A stretch of DNA of 64,000 nt from Ophiobolus disseminans. Its lineage: Eukaryota > Ascomycota > Dothideomycetes > Pleosporales > Phaeosphaeriaceae. The stretch covers positions 730,428 through 794,427 of the forward strand of contig MU006231.1 of assembly GCA_010093685.1 (NCBI GenBank). The letters are read 5' to 3'. This document shows, piece by piece, positions 35,408-46,135 of the stretch (positions are counted from its first letter, which is position 1; every line of letters starts with the position of its first letter). A model generated the notes under the pieces. The model did no database searches. It worked only from the letters and a program-made list of their open reading frames with translations, and had not been told where the DNA came from. A program made the position numbers and the translations under genes.

Positions 35408-36928
35408 ATGGCGGCCCCTGCAAGCAGCGCCGCCTCGCCCGGCGCAACCTCAAAACCTGTCGCGTCCCCGTCCGCGTCCGCCACAGCCTCGACGGCCTCC
35501 TCTTTGCACTCGCAGCCCGATGCGATAGCCCTTCCACCCGCCCGGCACGAAGGAAACAGCAGCCTGCAAGCCGCCGCCGAAGCCCTGCTGAAGCCGAAGA
35601 AGCCTACTATGACGTCGCGCCTCAGCAGTATGCTGGGCATCAAGGAGTCCTCTGCCCTGGCCGCCACCGAAAGGAACGGCGAGGTGAAGGCCGTGAACGG
35701 CGCCTCCACCAACGGCCGGCCGCCGCCCATGCGCCAGGGATCCATAACGAAGAAGGAAAGCCCCAACGGGCCGTACAAGCGCTTCTGGATCAACGAGGAC
35801 GGCTCGCACGAGCACCATCTCAAGGTCACGAAGCGCCAGGAGAAGCTGTCCGACATGTTCCAGAGCCTGATGTTGGGCAAGAAGAAGGGCGAGAGCCACG
35901 AGGACCAGCCGCTGAGCCTCATGTCCAACTGGGTCGACGTCATGCGCAACGAGAAGGAGAAGCTCGCCGAGCAGAAGAACTCGGGCTCCCACATGCCGCA
36001 GACTCTGGTGCAAAAGTACGGCAAGTGCCAGGAGGTCGTCGGGCGCGGCGCCTTTGGTATCGTTCGAGTCGCGCACAAACAGGATCCAAAGGACTCGAGA
36101 CGCGAGCAGCTGTATGCCGTGAAGGAGTTCAAACAACGGCCCGGAGAGTCTGCAAAGCGCTACCAGAAGCGACTGACTTCCGAGTTCTGCATATCGTCCT
36201 CGATGCAGCATCCAAACGTCATCACCACGCTCGATCTACTTCAAGACGAAAAGGGCACCTATTGCGAGGTCATGGAGTACTGCTCCGGCGGTGATCTGTA
36301 CACTCTTGTTCTGGCAGCCGGTCAGCTTGAGGTCATCGAGGCCGACTGCTACTTTAAGCAGCTGATGCGCGGCGTCGAGTACATGCACGAAATGGGTGTG
36401 GCGCATCGTGATCTCAAGCCCGAGAATCTCCTCCTGACCTCGCACGGGTCCATCAAAATAACCGATTTTGGCAACGGCGAGTGCTTCCGTATGGCCTGGG
36501 AGAAGGAGGCGCACATGACCGCGGGCCTATGTGGGTCGGCTCCGTACATTGCACCTGAAGAGTACGTCGACAAGGAGTTTGACCCCCGTGCTGTCGATGT
36601 GTGGGCTTGCGGTATCATCTACATGGCCATGCGAACGGGCCGGCATCTCTGGCGCGTCGCACAAAAGGGCGAGGATGAGTTCTTCGATCGCTACCTCGAA
36701 GATCGCAAAGAAGAGGCGGGTTACCGGCCCATTGAGGTTCTTCGAAGGGTAAGTGTCCCGGCGAGCTGTCAGGGAGCCAGTTCTAACAAGATCCAGCGGC
36801 AATGTCGTAATGTGATTTATTCCATCCTGGACCCAATTCCGGCTCGTCGTCTTACTGCACACCAAGTCCTCGCTTCAGAATGGGTCTCAGAGATCAAAGT
36901 CTGTCATGCAGGCAATGAAGGCTTCTAA
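35408..36928 (+). CDS. Ser/Thr kinase of the Hal4/Sat4 (NPR/HAL) family
   Basis: Exons 35408-36748 and 36797-36928 with a 48-nt intron (GTAAGT donor, TCTAAC branch, ATCCAG acceptor); 490 aa. The first 195 residues are Ala/Ser-rich and probably disordered, with RFWINEDGSHEHHLK near residue 125, a motif seen in Hal4-like kinases. The kinase domain begins near residue 203 (YGKCQEVVGRGAFGIVRV), with AVKEF, HRDLKPENLLL near 332, DFGNGE and CGSAPYIAPEEY. In yeast, Hal4 and Hal5 stabilise the Trk1 potassium transporter and other permeases at the plasma membrane and give salt tolerance. The intron length is a multiple of three and has no stop, so retention would insert 16 residues without shifting the frame. 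Confidence 0.92.
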   Translation: MAAPASSAASPGATSKPVASPSASATASTASSLHSQPDAIALPPARHEGNSSLQAAAEALLKPKKPTMTSRLSSMLGIKESSALAATERNGEVKAVNGASTNGRPPPMRQGSITKKESPNGPYKRFWINEDGSHEHHLKVTKRQEKLSDMFQSLMLGKKKGESHEDQPLSLMSNWVDVMRNEKEKLAEQKNSGSHMPQTLVQKYGKCQEVVGRGAFGIVRVAHKQDPKDSRREQLYAVKEFKQRPGESAKRYQKRLTSEFCISSSMQHPNVITTLDLLQDEKGTYCEVMEYCSGGDLYTLVLAAGQLEVIEADCYFKQLMRGVEYMHEMGVAHRDLKPENLLLTSHGSIKITDFGNGECFRMAWEKEAHMTAGLCGSAPYIAPEEYVDKEFDPRAVDVWACGIIYMAMRTGRHLWRVAQKGEDEFFDRYLEDRKEEAGYRPIEVLRRVSVPASCQGASSNKIQRQCRNVIYSILDPIPARRLTAHQVLASEWVSEIKVCHAGNEGF

Positions 36929-37812
36929 TCCATACCAAGGCTGGTCCTTACTCCTATCCTTGAACTTCGATGCAACCGATTCCTCCAGACCGCATTTTCA
37001 GGCCGTCCGGGCGTGCAAGATGCGATCAGAAACGGCTTAGGACATTTGCTTGACTTTTTTACACGATTGGTTTGTCGCGAATGCTTTCTTGCGACACGAT
37101 GATACCTGGCAAGACATACCCCTTTTACGATTGATGTGTTAGCATAGTGGACTATTCGGCACGAAGGACGCGCTGGGCCATCCGATACGATACACATGCA
37201 AGAGGTAGACGACACTGGGACATTATTTGCAAGCGATGGGTGGCTGTGTTGGGTGGGTTTGGATGGCGACGTATTGGAACTCTCGCTCGCTTGTAATGGT
37301 CACTGTTTTATGCGGGCTACGGGTGGATGAGTAGCCCCTCACGAATCTCCTTTTACATCATAGCACGCATGTTTATTCGAGCGTGCCGCGTGCCGCGCTG
37401 CCATATGCGTTTCCAGTGCATATACGTCCCTGATGAGTATCTAATTTTGTTGTATTATACGCCGCTCAGCGCCTGGTTGGACTCGAAGTGCATATCACCT
37501 AGACTATCTCCAAACCCAAAAGCAATCGTAACCTTTCCCTGTGTTTATAAAATTGCATGTGAAGCTTGGGCAGCTGACCGCGTAGTCTTGGCACCTGTCA
37601 TCGGCTGTGAGACAAAGATAACCCTTGCACATGGGATTGAGCGGTGAATTAACCACCAAACAGCGACGTGGCTTTCTCGCGAACGGGTGTTCACTGCACG
37701 CCGGTCTTAATCACAAGCTCTGCTCCCTTGCTGACGCGGTTCATGGGTGCACACGATACAGGGCAGCTCATTTTGACACGTTTAGGCCTCGTCTAAGCAA
37801 TGCAATCAAGCA
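36929..37812. other. Intergenic region, no gene seen
   Basis: About 880 bp; it holds the kinase 3' end and the promoter of the SUN-domain gene. Confidence 0.5.
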
Positions 37813-40773
37813 ATGCCAGCGATTGGCGCAACCCTCCGCGAATGGACGCTCTTCCTGCTCCTCTGCAGCATATCGACACCTGCATACACGCAGACAACGA
37901 ATGAGACTGCGACTGTCGACTCTCGCGCTACTGCATCTTCGAGTACTACAACGCCGCACGCTCCTCCTACCGTCTCGACCTCAACGCCGACCACTCGCAC
38001 GTACATCGATTCGGAGACGACATGTCCCTACCGCACGGTAAACTACATTACGCACACGCTGCCGCAGCAATGCGCAAAGTCGACCTGGTCAGCGCCCGGC
38101 AAGGCAGGAACCTCAAACGGAACGGCTGTTGAGGCAGGAGCGACGCCGAGCTTGCAGACAGCGATATCAAAACTCGAAGAGGCTGCAGAGAACAGCACAT
38201 TGGATGGAGAAACGGGCGCCACTTCAGCAGTGACACCAGAGGCACGAGAAACGAGTGACAGTACTCCCGAAAGCGGCACGGCAAGCACAGAGTCTGAGCA
38301 CGAGCTGGAGACCGACTCACCTTTTGACAATGCCAACTTCCTGTCTTTCGAAGAATGGAAGAGCAAGAACCTCGCCCAGGTCGGCCAGTCGCCTGAGAAT
38401 GTTGGACAAGGGCGAGCTGCTCCATCAGACCAGCCGGGCCGGCGGCGTCCTGTCAATGTGAACGCACTAGACGCATTGGGTGACGAGGGGGAGATCGAGC
38501 TCGACTTTAGTGGATTTGGAACACCAGTGGACGGCGAGAAGGTGGCCCATGGGCAAGGAGAACAACACAATACGGAAGCATCCAAGGCTACTGAAGACGA
38601 CAAGAAGGCTACACCGAGCTCTTGGGCGCTGAGCAAGGACGCAGGCAAGACATGCAAGGAGCGTTTCAACTTTGCCTCCTTTGATTGCGCGGCTACTGTC
38701 CTGAAAACGAACAAGCAGGCCAAGAGTGCTACGTCTGTGTTGGTCGAGAACAAGGATAGCTACATGCTGAACGAGTGCTCGGCTGACAACAAGTTTCTGA
38801 TCGTCGAGCTGTGCGACGACATCCTGGTGGACACCATCGTGCTTGCCAACTATGAGTTCTTCTCTTCCATGTTTCGCCATTTCCGCATCAGCGTGTCGGA
38901 CCGCTACCCAGTCAAGATGGAAAGATGGAGGGTACTGGCTACCTTCGAAGCGCGTAACTCGCGGGCCATCCAGCCGTTTCTGATCACTGAGCCGCAGATA
39001 TGGGCGCGATACCTACGCATTGAGTTTCTTTCGCAATATGGCAACGAATTCTACTGCCCTTTGAGCTTGTTGCGTGTACACGGTACCACGATGATGGAGC
39101 AATTCAGACGCGAGGAAGAAGAGGCTCGTGGCATAGATGACGATGTTGACCTGGAGACAGAACAAGAGGTCATTAAGCCAGCTGTTGACAGTGGTCCAAT
39201 ACCAGTGGACCAGGTGCCGGTTCTACCCTTGAAGAACGAAAAGTCGACTTCTGATACAACAGCCACTGCTGTCGCAACACAGACACTTGACCCAACCAAG
39301 ATACCGAAGATTTCTACCGTAGAGGAATGGAAGCACGAGACATATCCATCGTCGTCAACGTCTGTTGCAGCTGATATTTGGGTAGCTGCATCAAACCACA
39401 GCGCTGGCGTTGCCACCCAGCCTCAAGCCATACCAAGCTCGAACGCATCCGGTAATGTTACAGTCGTCCAAAGCAATACATCTAGCGTAGCAACACCACC
39501 TACTCAAGTCATAGATTCTTCGCCATCAGTGCAGACGCCAGTCGCAATCTCCGCGGCGAACTCTTCTAAACCCCTATCTTCCGCGATCAGTGGCTCAGGC
39601 AGCTCTGTTGCCCACGCTACGGTGCCAATTTCTTCGACCGCTCCAGCTTCCAAGGCCACTAACAATAGCACGGCCGCCAGTGCGGTAGCACAGCCGAAAG
39701 GTCGAGCCTCTCCAGCTCAACCCAACCCCGCTGTTCCGTCCACACAAGAATCCTTCTTCAAGTCCATACACAAACGCTTGACATACTTGGAGGCCAACAG
39801 TACCCTCTCCCTGCAGTACATAGAGGAGCAATCTCGTACTCTGCGAGATGCATTCGTGAAAGTAGAGAAGCGGCAGCTGGCCAAGACAGAGAAATTTCTC
39901 GACCATCTCAACAGCACGGTCATGCTTGAACTGCAGAGTTTCCGCGCAATGTACGATCAGCTGTGGCAAAGCACGGTCATCGAACTTGAGAGCATGAAGG
40001 AGCGGCAGAAGAATGAGATGGGTGAGATAGGCACAAGACTTGGCTTGATGGCCGATGAGCTCGTTTGGCAGAAGAGAATGGCTGTTGTGCAGTCAACTCT
40101 TCTACTACTATGCCTGGGTCTGGTGCTCTTTGTCAGGTCAGGCACCTTGGGCTCAGCGGCCGATGTGCCCATCGTGCAGCAACTCGGCAGCAAGTACAAC
40201 AGCTTTTTCGAGTCGTCGCCACCGCACAGTCCTCCAGAATCAGGCATCGCGCGCCGAAGAAGAACATTGAGGAATATGTGGCGGAGTGACACGTCAGCTG
40301 GGTTGAGCGACCATCACAGCGATGGCCCACAAGTCCTCTCGGATGCGGAGACAGACGGCGCACGGAGTCCTGTCGATATCCAATGCAGTCCACCCACACC
40401 AACCACCCCAGGCGCGTTGGCTGGAAGTGACTTGCGAAACGGTGTTGCTTCTACTTCAAGTCCGTCGGACGCTGCAACGACACCCGAAGAGAATGGCAGC
40501 CCTGACGACCAAGCCAAGCGTTTAGAAGTCCTGGAAACACAATCCGGCCCGGCTACACCGAATGGCTCACGCGATAGTAGACCGTCGTGGGAGGAGGTCG
40601 ATCGGGCTATGGACCAGCTCAAGGCTGAAAAGACGGGCCAGCCTTCACCACGATCAACGAAGAAGAACAAGAAGAAGAAGCGTAGCCCGTTGCGAAGAGC
40701 TCATAGTAGTTTTGATGCCGCAATGGATGATTCACCGCCAGATGATAGTGGTGACGGGTTGTTCCTTGAATGA
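37813..40773 (+). CDS. Slp1/SUCO-type SUN-domain ER membrane protein
   Basis: Single-exon gene, 986 aa. A signal peptide covers about residues 1-26 (LFLLLCSISTPAYT). A Ser/Thr/Glu-rich luminal region follows. The Slp1-type SUN domain lies at about residues 280-425: ERFNFASFDCAATVLK, then NKFLIVELCDDILVDTIVLAN, FFSSMFRHFRISVSDRYP and WARYLRIEFLSQYGNEFYCP. A long Ser/Thr/Ala-rich stretch and a coiled coil (about 650-745) precede one transmembrane helix near residue 756 (STLLLLCLGLVLFVRSG). The cytosolic tail is basic near its end (KKNKKKKRSP). Yeast Slp1, with Emp65, guards folding of soluble ER proteins; Slp1-type SUN proteins are distinct from the nuclear-envelope SUN1/Mps3 group. Confidence 0.9.
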   Translation: MPAIGATLREWTLFLLLCSISTPAYTQTTNETATVDSRATASSSTTTPHAPPTVSTSTPTTRTYIDSETTCPYRTVNYITHTLPQQCAKSTWSAPGKAGTSNGTAVEAGATPSLQTAISKLEEAAENSTLDGETGATSAVTPEARETSDSTPESGTASTESEHELETDSPFDNANFLSFEEWKSKNLAQVGQSPENVGQGRAAPSDQPGRRRPVNVNALDALGDEGEIELDFSGFGTPVDGEKVAHGQGEQHNTEASKATEDDKKATPSSWALSKDAGKTCKERFNFASFDCAATVLKTNKQAKSATSVLVENKDSYMLNECSADNKFLIVELCDDILVDTIVLANYEFFSSMFRHFRISVSDRYPVKMERWRVLATFEARNSRAIQPFLITEPQIWARYLRIEFLSQYGNEFYCPLSLLRVHGTTMMEQFRREEEEARGIDDDVDLETEQEVIKPAVDSGPIPVDQVPVLPLKNEKSTSDTTATAVATQTLDPTKIPKISTVEEWKHETYPSSSTSVAADIWVAASNHSAGVATQPQAIPSSNASGNVTVVQSNTSSVATPPTQVIDSSPSVQTPVAISAANSSKPLSSAISGSGSSVAHATVPISSTAPASKATNNSTAASAVAQPKGRASPAQPNPAVPSTQESFFKSIHKRLTYLEANSTLSLQYIEEQSRTLRDAFVKVEKRQLAKTEKFLDHLNSTVMLELQSFRAMYDQLWQSTVIELESMKERQKNEMGEIGTRLGLMADELVWQKRMAVVQSTLLLLCLGLVLFVRSGTLGSAADVPIVQQLGSKYNSFFESSPPHSPPESGIARRRRTLRNMWRSDTSAGLSDHHSDGPQVLSDAETDGARSPVDIQCSPPTPTTPGALAGSDLRNGVASTSSPSDAATTPEENGSPDDQAKRLEVLETQSGPATPNGSRDSRPSWEEVDRAMDQLKAEKTGQPSPRSTKKNKKKKRSPLRRAHSSFDAAMDDSPPDDSGDGLFLE

Positions 40774-41343
40774 TGCATGACATCTTGTTTCAGCGTATTC
40801 ATAGCGACTGTACAGTTCAAACGCGGCATTTCATGGCGTTTGTGGGTTTCCAATATGGCGCAATCTTGGGAATTGAGTCACGATTTGCAAGCAATATCTT
40901 CACGTGTGCATATTCTGATGAAGTTCAATGGATTCTGAAATCTGCACGAGCGTGTCATTGAAAGTGAAGCAACCGACATATTGATGTGACTGGGCTCAGG
41001 AGCGATAGCTAACCTGGGAGATTGTATCAGGCCACCGAGCTTAGATGCCTCGGTCACTTCTTCAGAGCATCGGCTACCAAAATCTCCACCGATAGACATT
41101 CGATATGTGGTCTCGTATCAGACCATTCTCGCCAAGCGCCCAGTTGCGGCGTTTAGCGGAGAAGATCCGAACCTCGGCAAAAAGCATCTGGAATCGCATT
41201 TGCGGGGAGCTTAGCTTGGAGCGTGGGCCGACATAACCTCGCTGTACGCGAGTCGCCTCTGACATTCTTTTGCTGCCCTACTTCAAACCTCTGGTTTAGA
41301 TCTGTCTTTATTCTAGATACTATATACATAAGTTCAGAGCATC
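40774..41343. other. Intergenic region, no gene seen
   Basis: 570 bp between the SUN-domain gene and the acyl-CoA dehydrogenase gene. No supported coding sequence. Confidence 0.5.
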
Positions 41344-42870
41344 ATGTCTGTACCGTACGATCTTCTCAACAATAGCCAGAATGGCCACATTCCAGCGAGT
41401 GAGCGGATACCCGTCATTGCGCGGCCGTTCGTCAGTGAAAGAGCGGCAAAGACGCTCGACCTTGTGAGTTGCATCTGATCACGCTTCAAATACTCGACAA
41501 CTAACACACTGAACAGGTAGAGAAGTTTGTGGAAGAGGAATGCATCCCTGCCGACGAAGTATACACACGCCAGCTAGGCGAGACGATACAGGAGCGCTTC
41601 TCGTCTCACCCATCCGTAATCGAGGACATGAAGAAGAGGGCTCAAGAGCTTGGGCTGTGGAACATGTTCTTGCCCAAGGCACATTTCAAGGAGGGTGCCG
41701 GCTTCAGCAATCTGGAGTACGGCCTGATGGCGGAATATCTGGGCAAGAGCAGGATCGCCTCCGAGGCTGTCAACTGCTCGGCTCCAGACACTGGCAACAT
41801 GGAGGTGATTGCCAAATACGGCACTGAGCAGCAGAAGAGGAAGTGGCTCGACCCGCTGCTCAGGGGCGAGATTCGCTCGGCCTTCCTCATGACCGAGCCG
41901 CAGGTTGCGTCGAGTGATGCTACCAACATTGAGATGACCATCCAGCGCGATGGCGACCACTACGTCTTGAACGGACAGGTATGTCTTTGCTCTCTTTACT
42001 CTTAACACGCAAATGCTGACACTTATACAGAAATGGTGGTCCTCTGGCATTGGCGACCCTCGCTGTAAGATCTTCATCGTCCTCGGCAAGACTGACCCCA
42101 ACAACACCGACAAATACAAGCAACAGTCTGTTATCCTCGTTCCCAACGACGTCCCGGGTGTAACCGTCCACCGCATGCTTTCCGTCATGGGCTTCGACGA
42201 CGCGCCCCACGGACATGGACACGTAACGTTCAAGGACGTCCGCGTGCCTGCTAGCAACATGGTTCTCGGCGAGGGCAAGGGCTTCGAGATCATCCAAGGC
42301 CGTCTTGGCCCCGGTCGCATCCATCACGCCATGAGGAGCATTGGCTCAGCCGAAAAGGCACTCGAGTGGTTCCTCGCCCGTATCAATGACGAGCGCAAGA
42401 AGCCCTTTGGTCAGCTACTCAACAAGCACGGCATCATGCTAGAGCGCGTGGCCCGCTCACGCATTGAAATCGACGCCGCGCGCCTCGCCGTCCTAAACGC
42501 CGCCATCAAAATCGACCAAACCAACGCCAAGGGCGCGCTTAAGGAGATTGCTGAAGTCAAAGTCCTCGTTCCCGAGGTCAACCTCAAGGTCATCGACTGG
42601 GCAATCCAAGCCTACGGTGGCGCGGGTGTGAGTCAGGATACGCCGCTTGCGCAGATGTACAGCAGCGGCCGCACGATGAGGATTGTGGACGGGCCGGATG
42701 AGGTTCATCTGCTTCAGCTGGGTAGGAATGAGAACAAGAGGGGTCTTGCGCACAAGCAGAGGATCGAGGCGCAGCACAAGAAGGGCGAGGAGATGTGTAG
42801 GAAGTATGGTATTGAGCCGAGGGATCCGTTGTATTTGAACCGGACGAGTTCGGAGGCGAGTAAGCTGTAG
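41344..42870 (+). CDS. Acyl-CoA dehydrogenase with peroxisomal SKL signal
   Basis: Exons 41344-41463, 41517-41978 and 42031-42870; introns of 53 and 52 nt; 473 aa. The fold is that of a standard acyl-CoA dehydrogenase: an N-terminal helical part (SVIEDMKKRAQELGLWNMFLP), the FAD-binding region AFLMTEPQVASSDATNIEM near residue 170, the KWWSSGIGDPRCKI strand rebuilt by splicing, and a C-terminal helical domain (AIQAYGGAGVSQDTPLAQMY, then MRIVDGPDEVHLLQLGR). It is closest in character to the ACAD10/ACAD11 branch. The protein ends in SKL, a type 1 peroxisomal targeting signal, so it probably works in peroxisomal fatty-acid or branched-chain acyl-CoA breakdown. The exact substrate is not visible. 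Confidence 0.93.
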
Positions 42871-43201
42871 ATGGGGTGAAGTGGGCAGTAGTGTGTGAAT
42901 AGATCAATACATATCTTGTGTTTGGCATTGTTGTCTTCAGTCCACAAACGACAAATGATTATGATCACAAACTACTCGTGCGAGAATGAACTCGCTGCCC
43001 CCTTGATTGACAGGAGACATTGTCTAGCACTACAATGTTCCTTGAAAAAACTGTGTGAAAGTCGTGAAGCTGGAAGTACTGTTTACAAGTAAGCCTCGGC
43101 TCGAATCTAGCGCGAACGCCTGTTCGGTCGCGTCATTCAGAGCTCCGAGCACGCAAGCAGTGCATACGGCTCAACTCATGCCCAGCCCTTGAGTCAACGA
43201 C
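42871..43201. other. Intergenic region, no gene seen
   Basis: 331 bp between two genes in the same direction; nothing else seen. Confidence 0.5.
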
Positions 43202-44287
43202 ATGCCACCTAAAAGCAGAGGGAAACCTATACTCCCGGGCCTGCAGTCCAAGTCGACACCGGATTTGACCACGTTGCGATCCTTCCAACATGTCGGCATT
43301 CAAGACCCATCTGTACCCACATGGCAGCAAGCAGACATCAAGTCGTCAAACGACGTTCGTTTGGAGGCAGTCGATGTGGACAATGATGAAGATGAAGAAG
43401 AGGACGCGTTAGGACGAGAGGAACCTGAGAGCTCTGACACGGAGGAGGAGGAAGAGGACAGGCCGCCCACGCATCGGCCGCTATACACATCACGATCGCA
43501 TAGCCAAGTGCCTCGACAGATGGCAAGCCAGCTGTTTCCGCCCTTCTACAACCGACCGCCGATACCTCTGCCGCCGTCGCCATCGTTGACATCGCTGCTT
43601 CGGCCCTCGTTTGCGTCCAGACCTACAACACCAGACTCTTCGGACATCGACCTCCCTGGAGGTCTGAAGGCTCCCAAGACCGCCACAAGCACACGGGCAT
43701 CTAGTACATCGAACCTCGCCAACTCTGCACGGCATGCGCCGACGGTACCCCGGGCAGCTCCGAAGGTCCCCACGTACGAATACTACGGCTTTGCCCTCTA
43801 CTTGGGCAGCTCTGCAGCATTTTTGATGTACATACTGTGGGCATATGTGCCGGCTCCGATGCTGCACCAAATGGGCATATACTACTACCCAAACCGATGG
43901 TGGGCGCTCGCTATCCCGTGCTGGCTCATTGCGTTGATCGTCTACATCTACGTCGCGCTTGCGAGTTACAATACGGGGCACCTAACACTACCCCTCAACA
44001 GCATCGAGAACTTGGTCGATCAAACTGCGCAGGTGGCTGTGGTGGATCGGCACACGGGCAAGATTATGCGTGACCAAGCCTTACTAACCGATAGTCTACA
44101 TGAAAAGGACAAGGAAAAAGATGCGGGGGCAAATGCGACTCCTAGCCATCGCGGCTCTTTTCCAGCACACCAATTCCTCTCCTCAGACGATGTGGAGTGG
44201 AAAGAGTTCTGGAGTACGGGCACGGACGCGGTCATGGACGTCCCGATTGGCGGCGTGTGCGAGATACTCTACGGTAGCGAATCCTGA
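43202..44287 (+). CDS. GPI19: GPI-GlcNAc transferase subunit PIG-P (Gpi19)
   Basis: Single-exon gene, 361 aa. The N-terminal 190 residues are disordered, with acidic (EEEEED) and Pro/Ser-rich parts; this makes the protein longer than yeast Gpi19 (about 140 aa) but such extensions are common in filamentous fungi. The PIG-P domain follows: YEYYGFALYLGSSAAFLMYI starting near residue 195 as the first membrane segment, WWALAIPCWLIALIVYIYVA near 233 as the second, then TLPLNSIENLVDQTAQV. PIG-P is a small subunit of the GPI-N-acetylglucosaminyltransferase that starts GPI-anchor synthesis on the cytosolic face of the ER. Confidence 0.92.
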   Translation: MPPKSRGKPILPGLQSKSTPDLTTLRSFQHVGIQDPSVPTWQQADIKSSNDVRLEAVDVDNDEDEEEDALGREEPESSDTEEEEEDRPPTHRPLYTSRSHSQVPRQMASQLFPPFYNRPPIPLPPSPSLTSLLRPSFASRPTTPDSSDIDLPGGLKAPKTATSTRASSTSNLANSARHAPTVPRAAPKVPTYEYYGFALYLGSSAAFLMYILWAYVPAPMLHQMGIYYYPNRWWALAIPCWLIALIVYIYVALASYNTGHLTLPLNSIENLVDQTAQVAVVDRHTGKIMRDQALLTDSLHEKDKEKDAGANATPSHRGSFPAHQFLSSDDVEWKEFWSTGTDAVMDVPIGGVCEILYGSES

Positions 44288-44692
44288 ACATGCATCGTCA
44301 TTCTTACTTTGTCTTATTCATCCATCGTCTCATAATCTTATCCAGTCACAGCTCGCATTTCCGAGCTATCAGCGCAAATGCTTGTCAAGGCTTGCATGCC
44401 GGACTAACCCCACTTATCCTATGCCCCTCCCGACTTTCGGAAAGCGCCATGAACAACTTGCAAGAGCCCCGCTATTCCAGTCACTAATTGAGTCGGATTG
44501 GATGGTCAGATCGCTATCATGGAGCTACGGGCAACTGTCTATCTCCTCGGCGATGAACGCCTAGTTTAAGTTCGCGAGGGTTGCCGCTGTTATTGTGTTG
44601 CTTGGTTTCTTCTCGTCCGGTACTTCGCTCCGGACAGACTCGGGCCCACCACATTCCGGTGACATTCATCTCTCGTGACTCTAGTTGCCATC
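44288..44692. other. Intergenic region, no gene seen
   Basis: 405 bp containing the PIG-P 3' end and the promoter of the phosphatase-like gene. Confidence 0.5.
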
Positions 44693-46135
44693 ATGAAGGT
44701 CGCTCTTACTTTGTCTATGCTCGCCGGAGCTCAAGCGGCTGAGACTGTTCTTGGAGCTTACATCTTTCACCGCCATGGCGATCGCACACCCAAGGCTCTT
44801 GCACCTACCAACTTGACTGCCCTAGGTTACGAACAGGTATATACCTCCGGCCAGTACTTTCGCTCACGCTACTTGTCTGGCGATTCGAAGATCCGCGGCA
44901 TCAATGAGGATATCGTCAAGCTATCTCAGCTCCAAGTCACCGCCCCAGTCGATAACGTCCTGCAGAACTCTGCTATGGCATTTTTGCAGGCCTTGTACCC
45001 TCCTGTTCAGACCGTGCAGACTCTTGCCAGCGGTCAGAAAGTACAGGCTCCAATGGATGGGTATCAATTAATCCCTGTCAACACAATCCAAACCGGTGCT
45101 GGTTCGGAGGACTCGGGGTGGCTACAGGATGCTTCTAGTTGCCAGAACGCAAAGACAAGCTCCAACTCTTTCTTTGACAGCAAGGAGTACACCGATTTGC
45201 AATCCAGCACGAAGGATCTTTACACTTCGGTCGTACCTTCGATCAACAATGTCATCAGCGCAGATCAGGTGACTTTCAAAAATGGCTATGTTGGTGCGTC
45301 TCTACGTTTTTTCTCTTGCCGTCTCTGAAACTCACATTCAACAGTCTACGACATCCTTCACGTCGCATCAATCCACAACTCCAGCATCCCCAACAACGCT
45401 TCCAACGCCACCCTCTACCAGCTCCGCACCCTCGCCGACGCCCACGAATGGGGCCTCGCATATAACGCCTCGGACAATATGCGTGCCGTAGCTGGCATGC
45501 AACTCGCCGGCGAGGTCCTCAAGTACATGAACGACACCATTGCATCCAAGGGCGCCAAAAAATTCGGCATCCAGTTCGGCGCCTACGCTACCTTCATGAG
45601 CTTTTTCGGCCTAGTGGACTTGCCCAAGGCAAACGGCGACTTCAAGGGCGTCGTAGACTACGCGAGTTCGATGACATTTGAGCTTTTCACCACCGCGGAT
45701 GTGAGCGCTGGATTCCCTGGTAACAGCGATCTGCAGGTGCGCTTCCTGTTCCACAACGGCACGGCGAGCAATGCGAGTCAGCCTGTTGCGTATCCGCTGT
45801 TTGGAGGCAGTTCGAACGCTATTTCGTGGACCGACTTCCAATCTAATTTGGATAAATTCGCTATCAAAACCACGGAGCAGTGGTGCAATAAGTGCGGTAT
45901 GTCGACTGGTACTTGCGCTGCGTATGCGTCGACATCAGGGAATGGCACTTCGCCCAAGGCGCAGGTTAGTGGTGGTATGAGTCCAGCTATCGGCGGTGTC
46001 ATTGGTGCGTTTGTTACGCTGGCTGTTGTCTTGGGTAGTTTGGCGGTTTTTATGCTGGTTGGTGGGTTTACGCTTGTCAGCAAGAAGAGGATGGCGAAGG
46101 GTGTGCAGGGCGGGAGTGTGGAGACGAAAGCTTAG
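44693..46135 (+). CDS. Membrane-anchored histidine-phosphatase-fold protein
   Basis: Exons 44693-45293 and 45345-46135, intron of 51 nt; 463 aa. A signal peptide spans about residues 1-16 (ending AGAQA). The catalytic RHGDRTP motif of the histidine acid phosphatase superfamily sits near residue 27. Several N-glycosylation sites (NLT, NSS, NAS, NDT, NGT) fit an extracellular domain. The region where the HD proton donor is expected reads FGAYATFMSFFGL, with no HD pair. One transmembrane helix near residues 415-440 (AIGGVIGAFVTLAVVLGSLA and beyond) is followed by a short basic tail. It is most likely a cell-surface phosphatase relative; loss of HD questions its activity. Confidence 0.88.

Noticed and set aside
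35450..36211. Two frames of about 250 codons on the minus strand
   Set aside because: Antisense of the first exon of the Hal4-like kinase; the plus strand carries clear kinase motifs.
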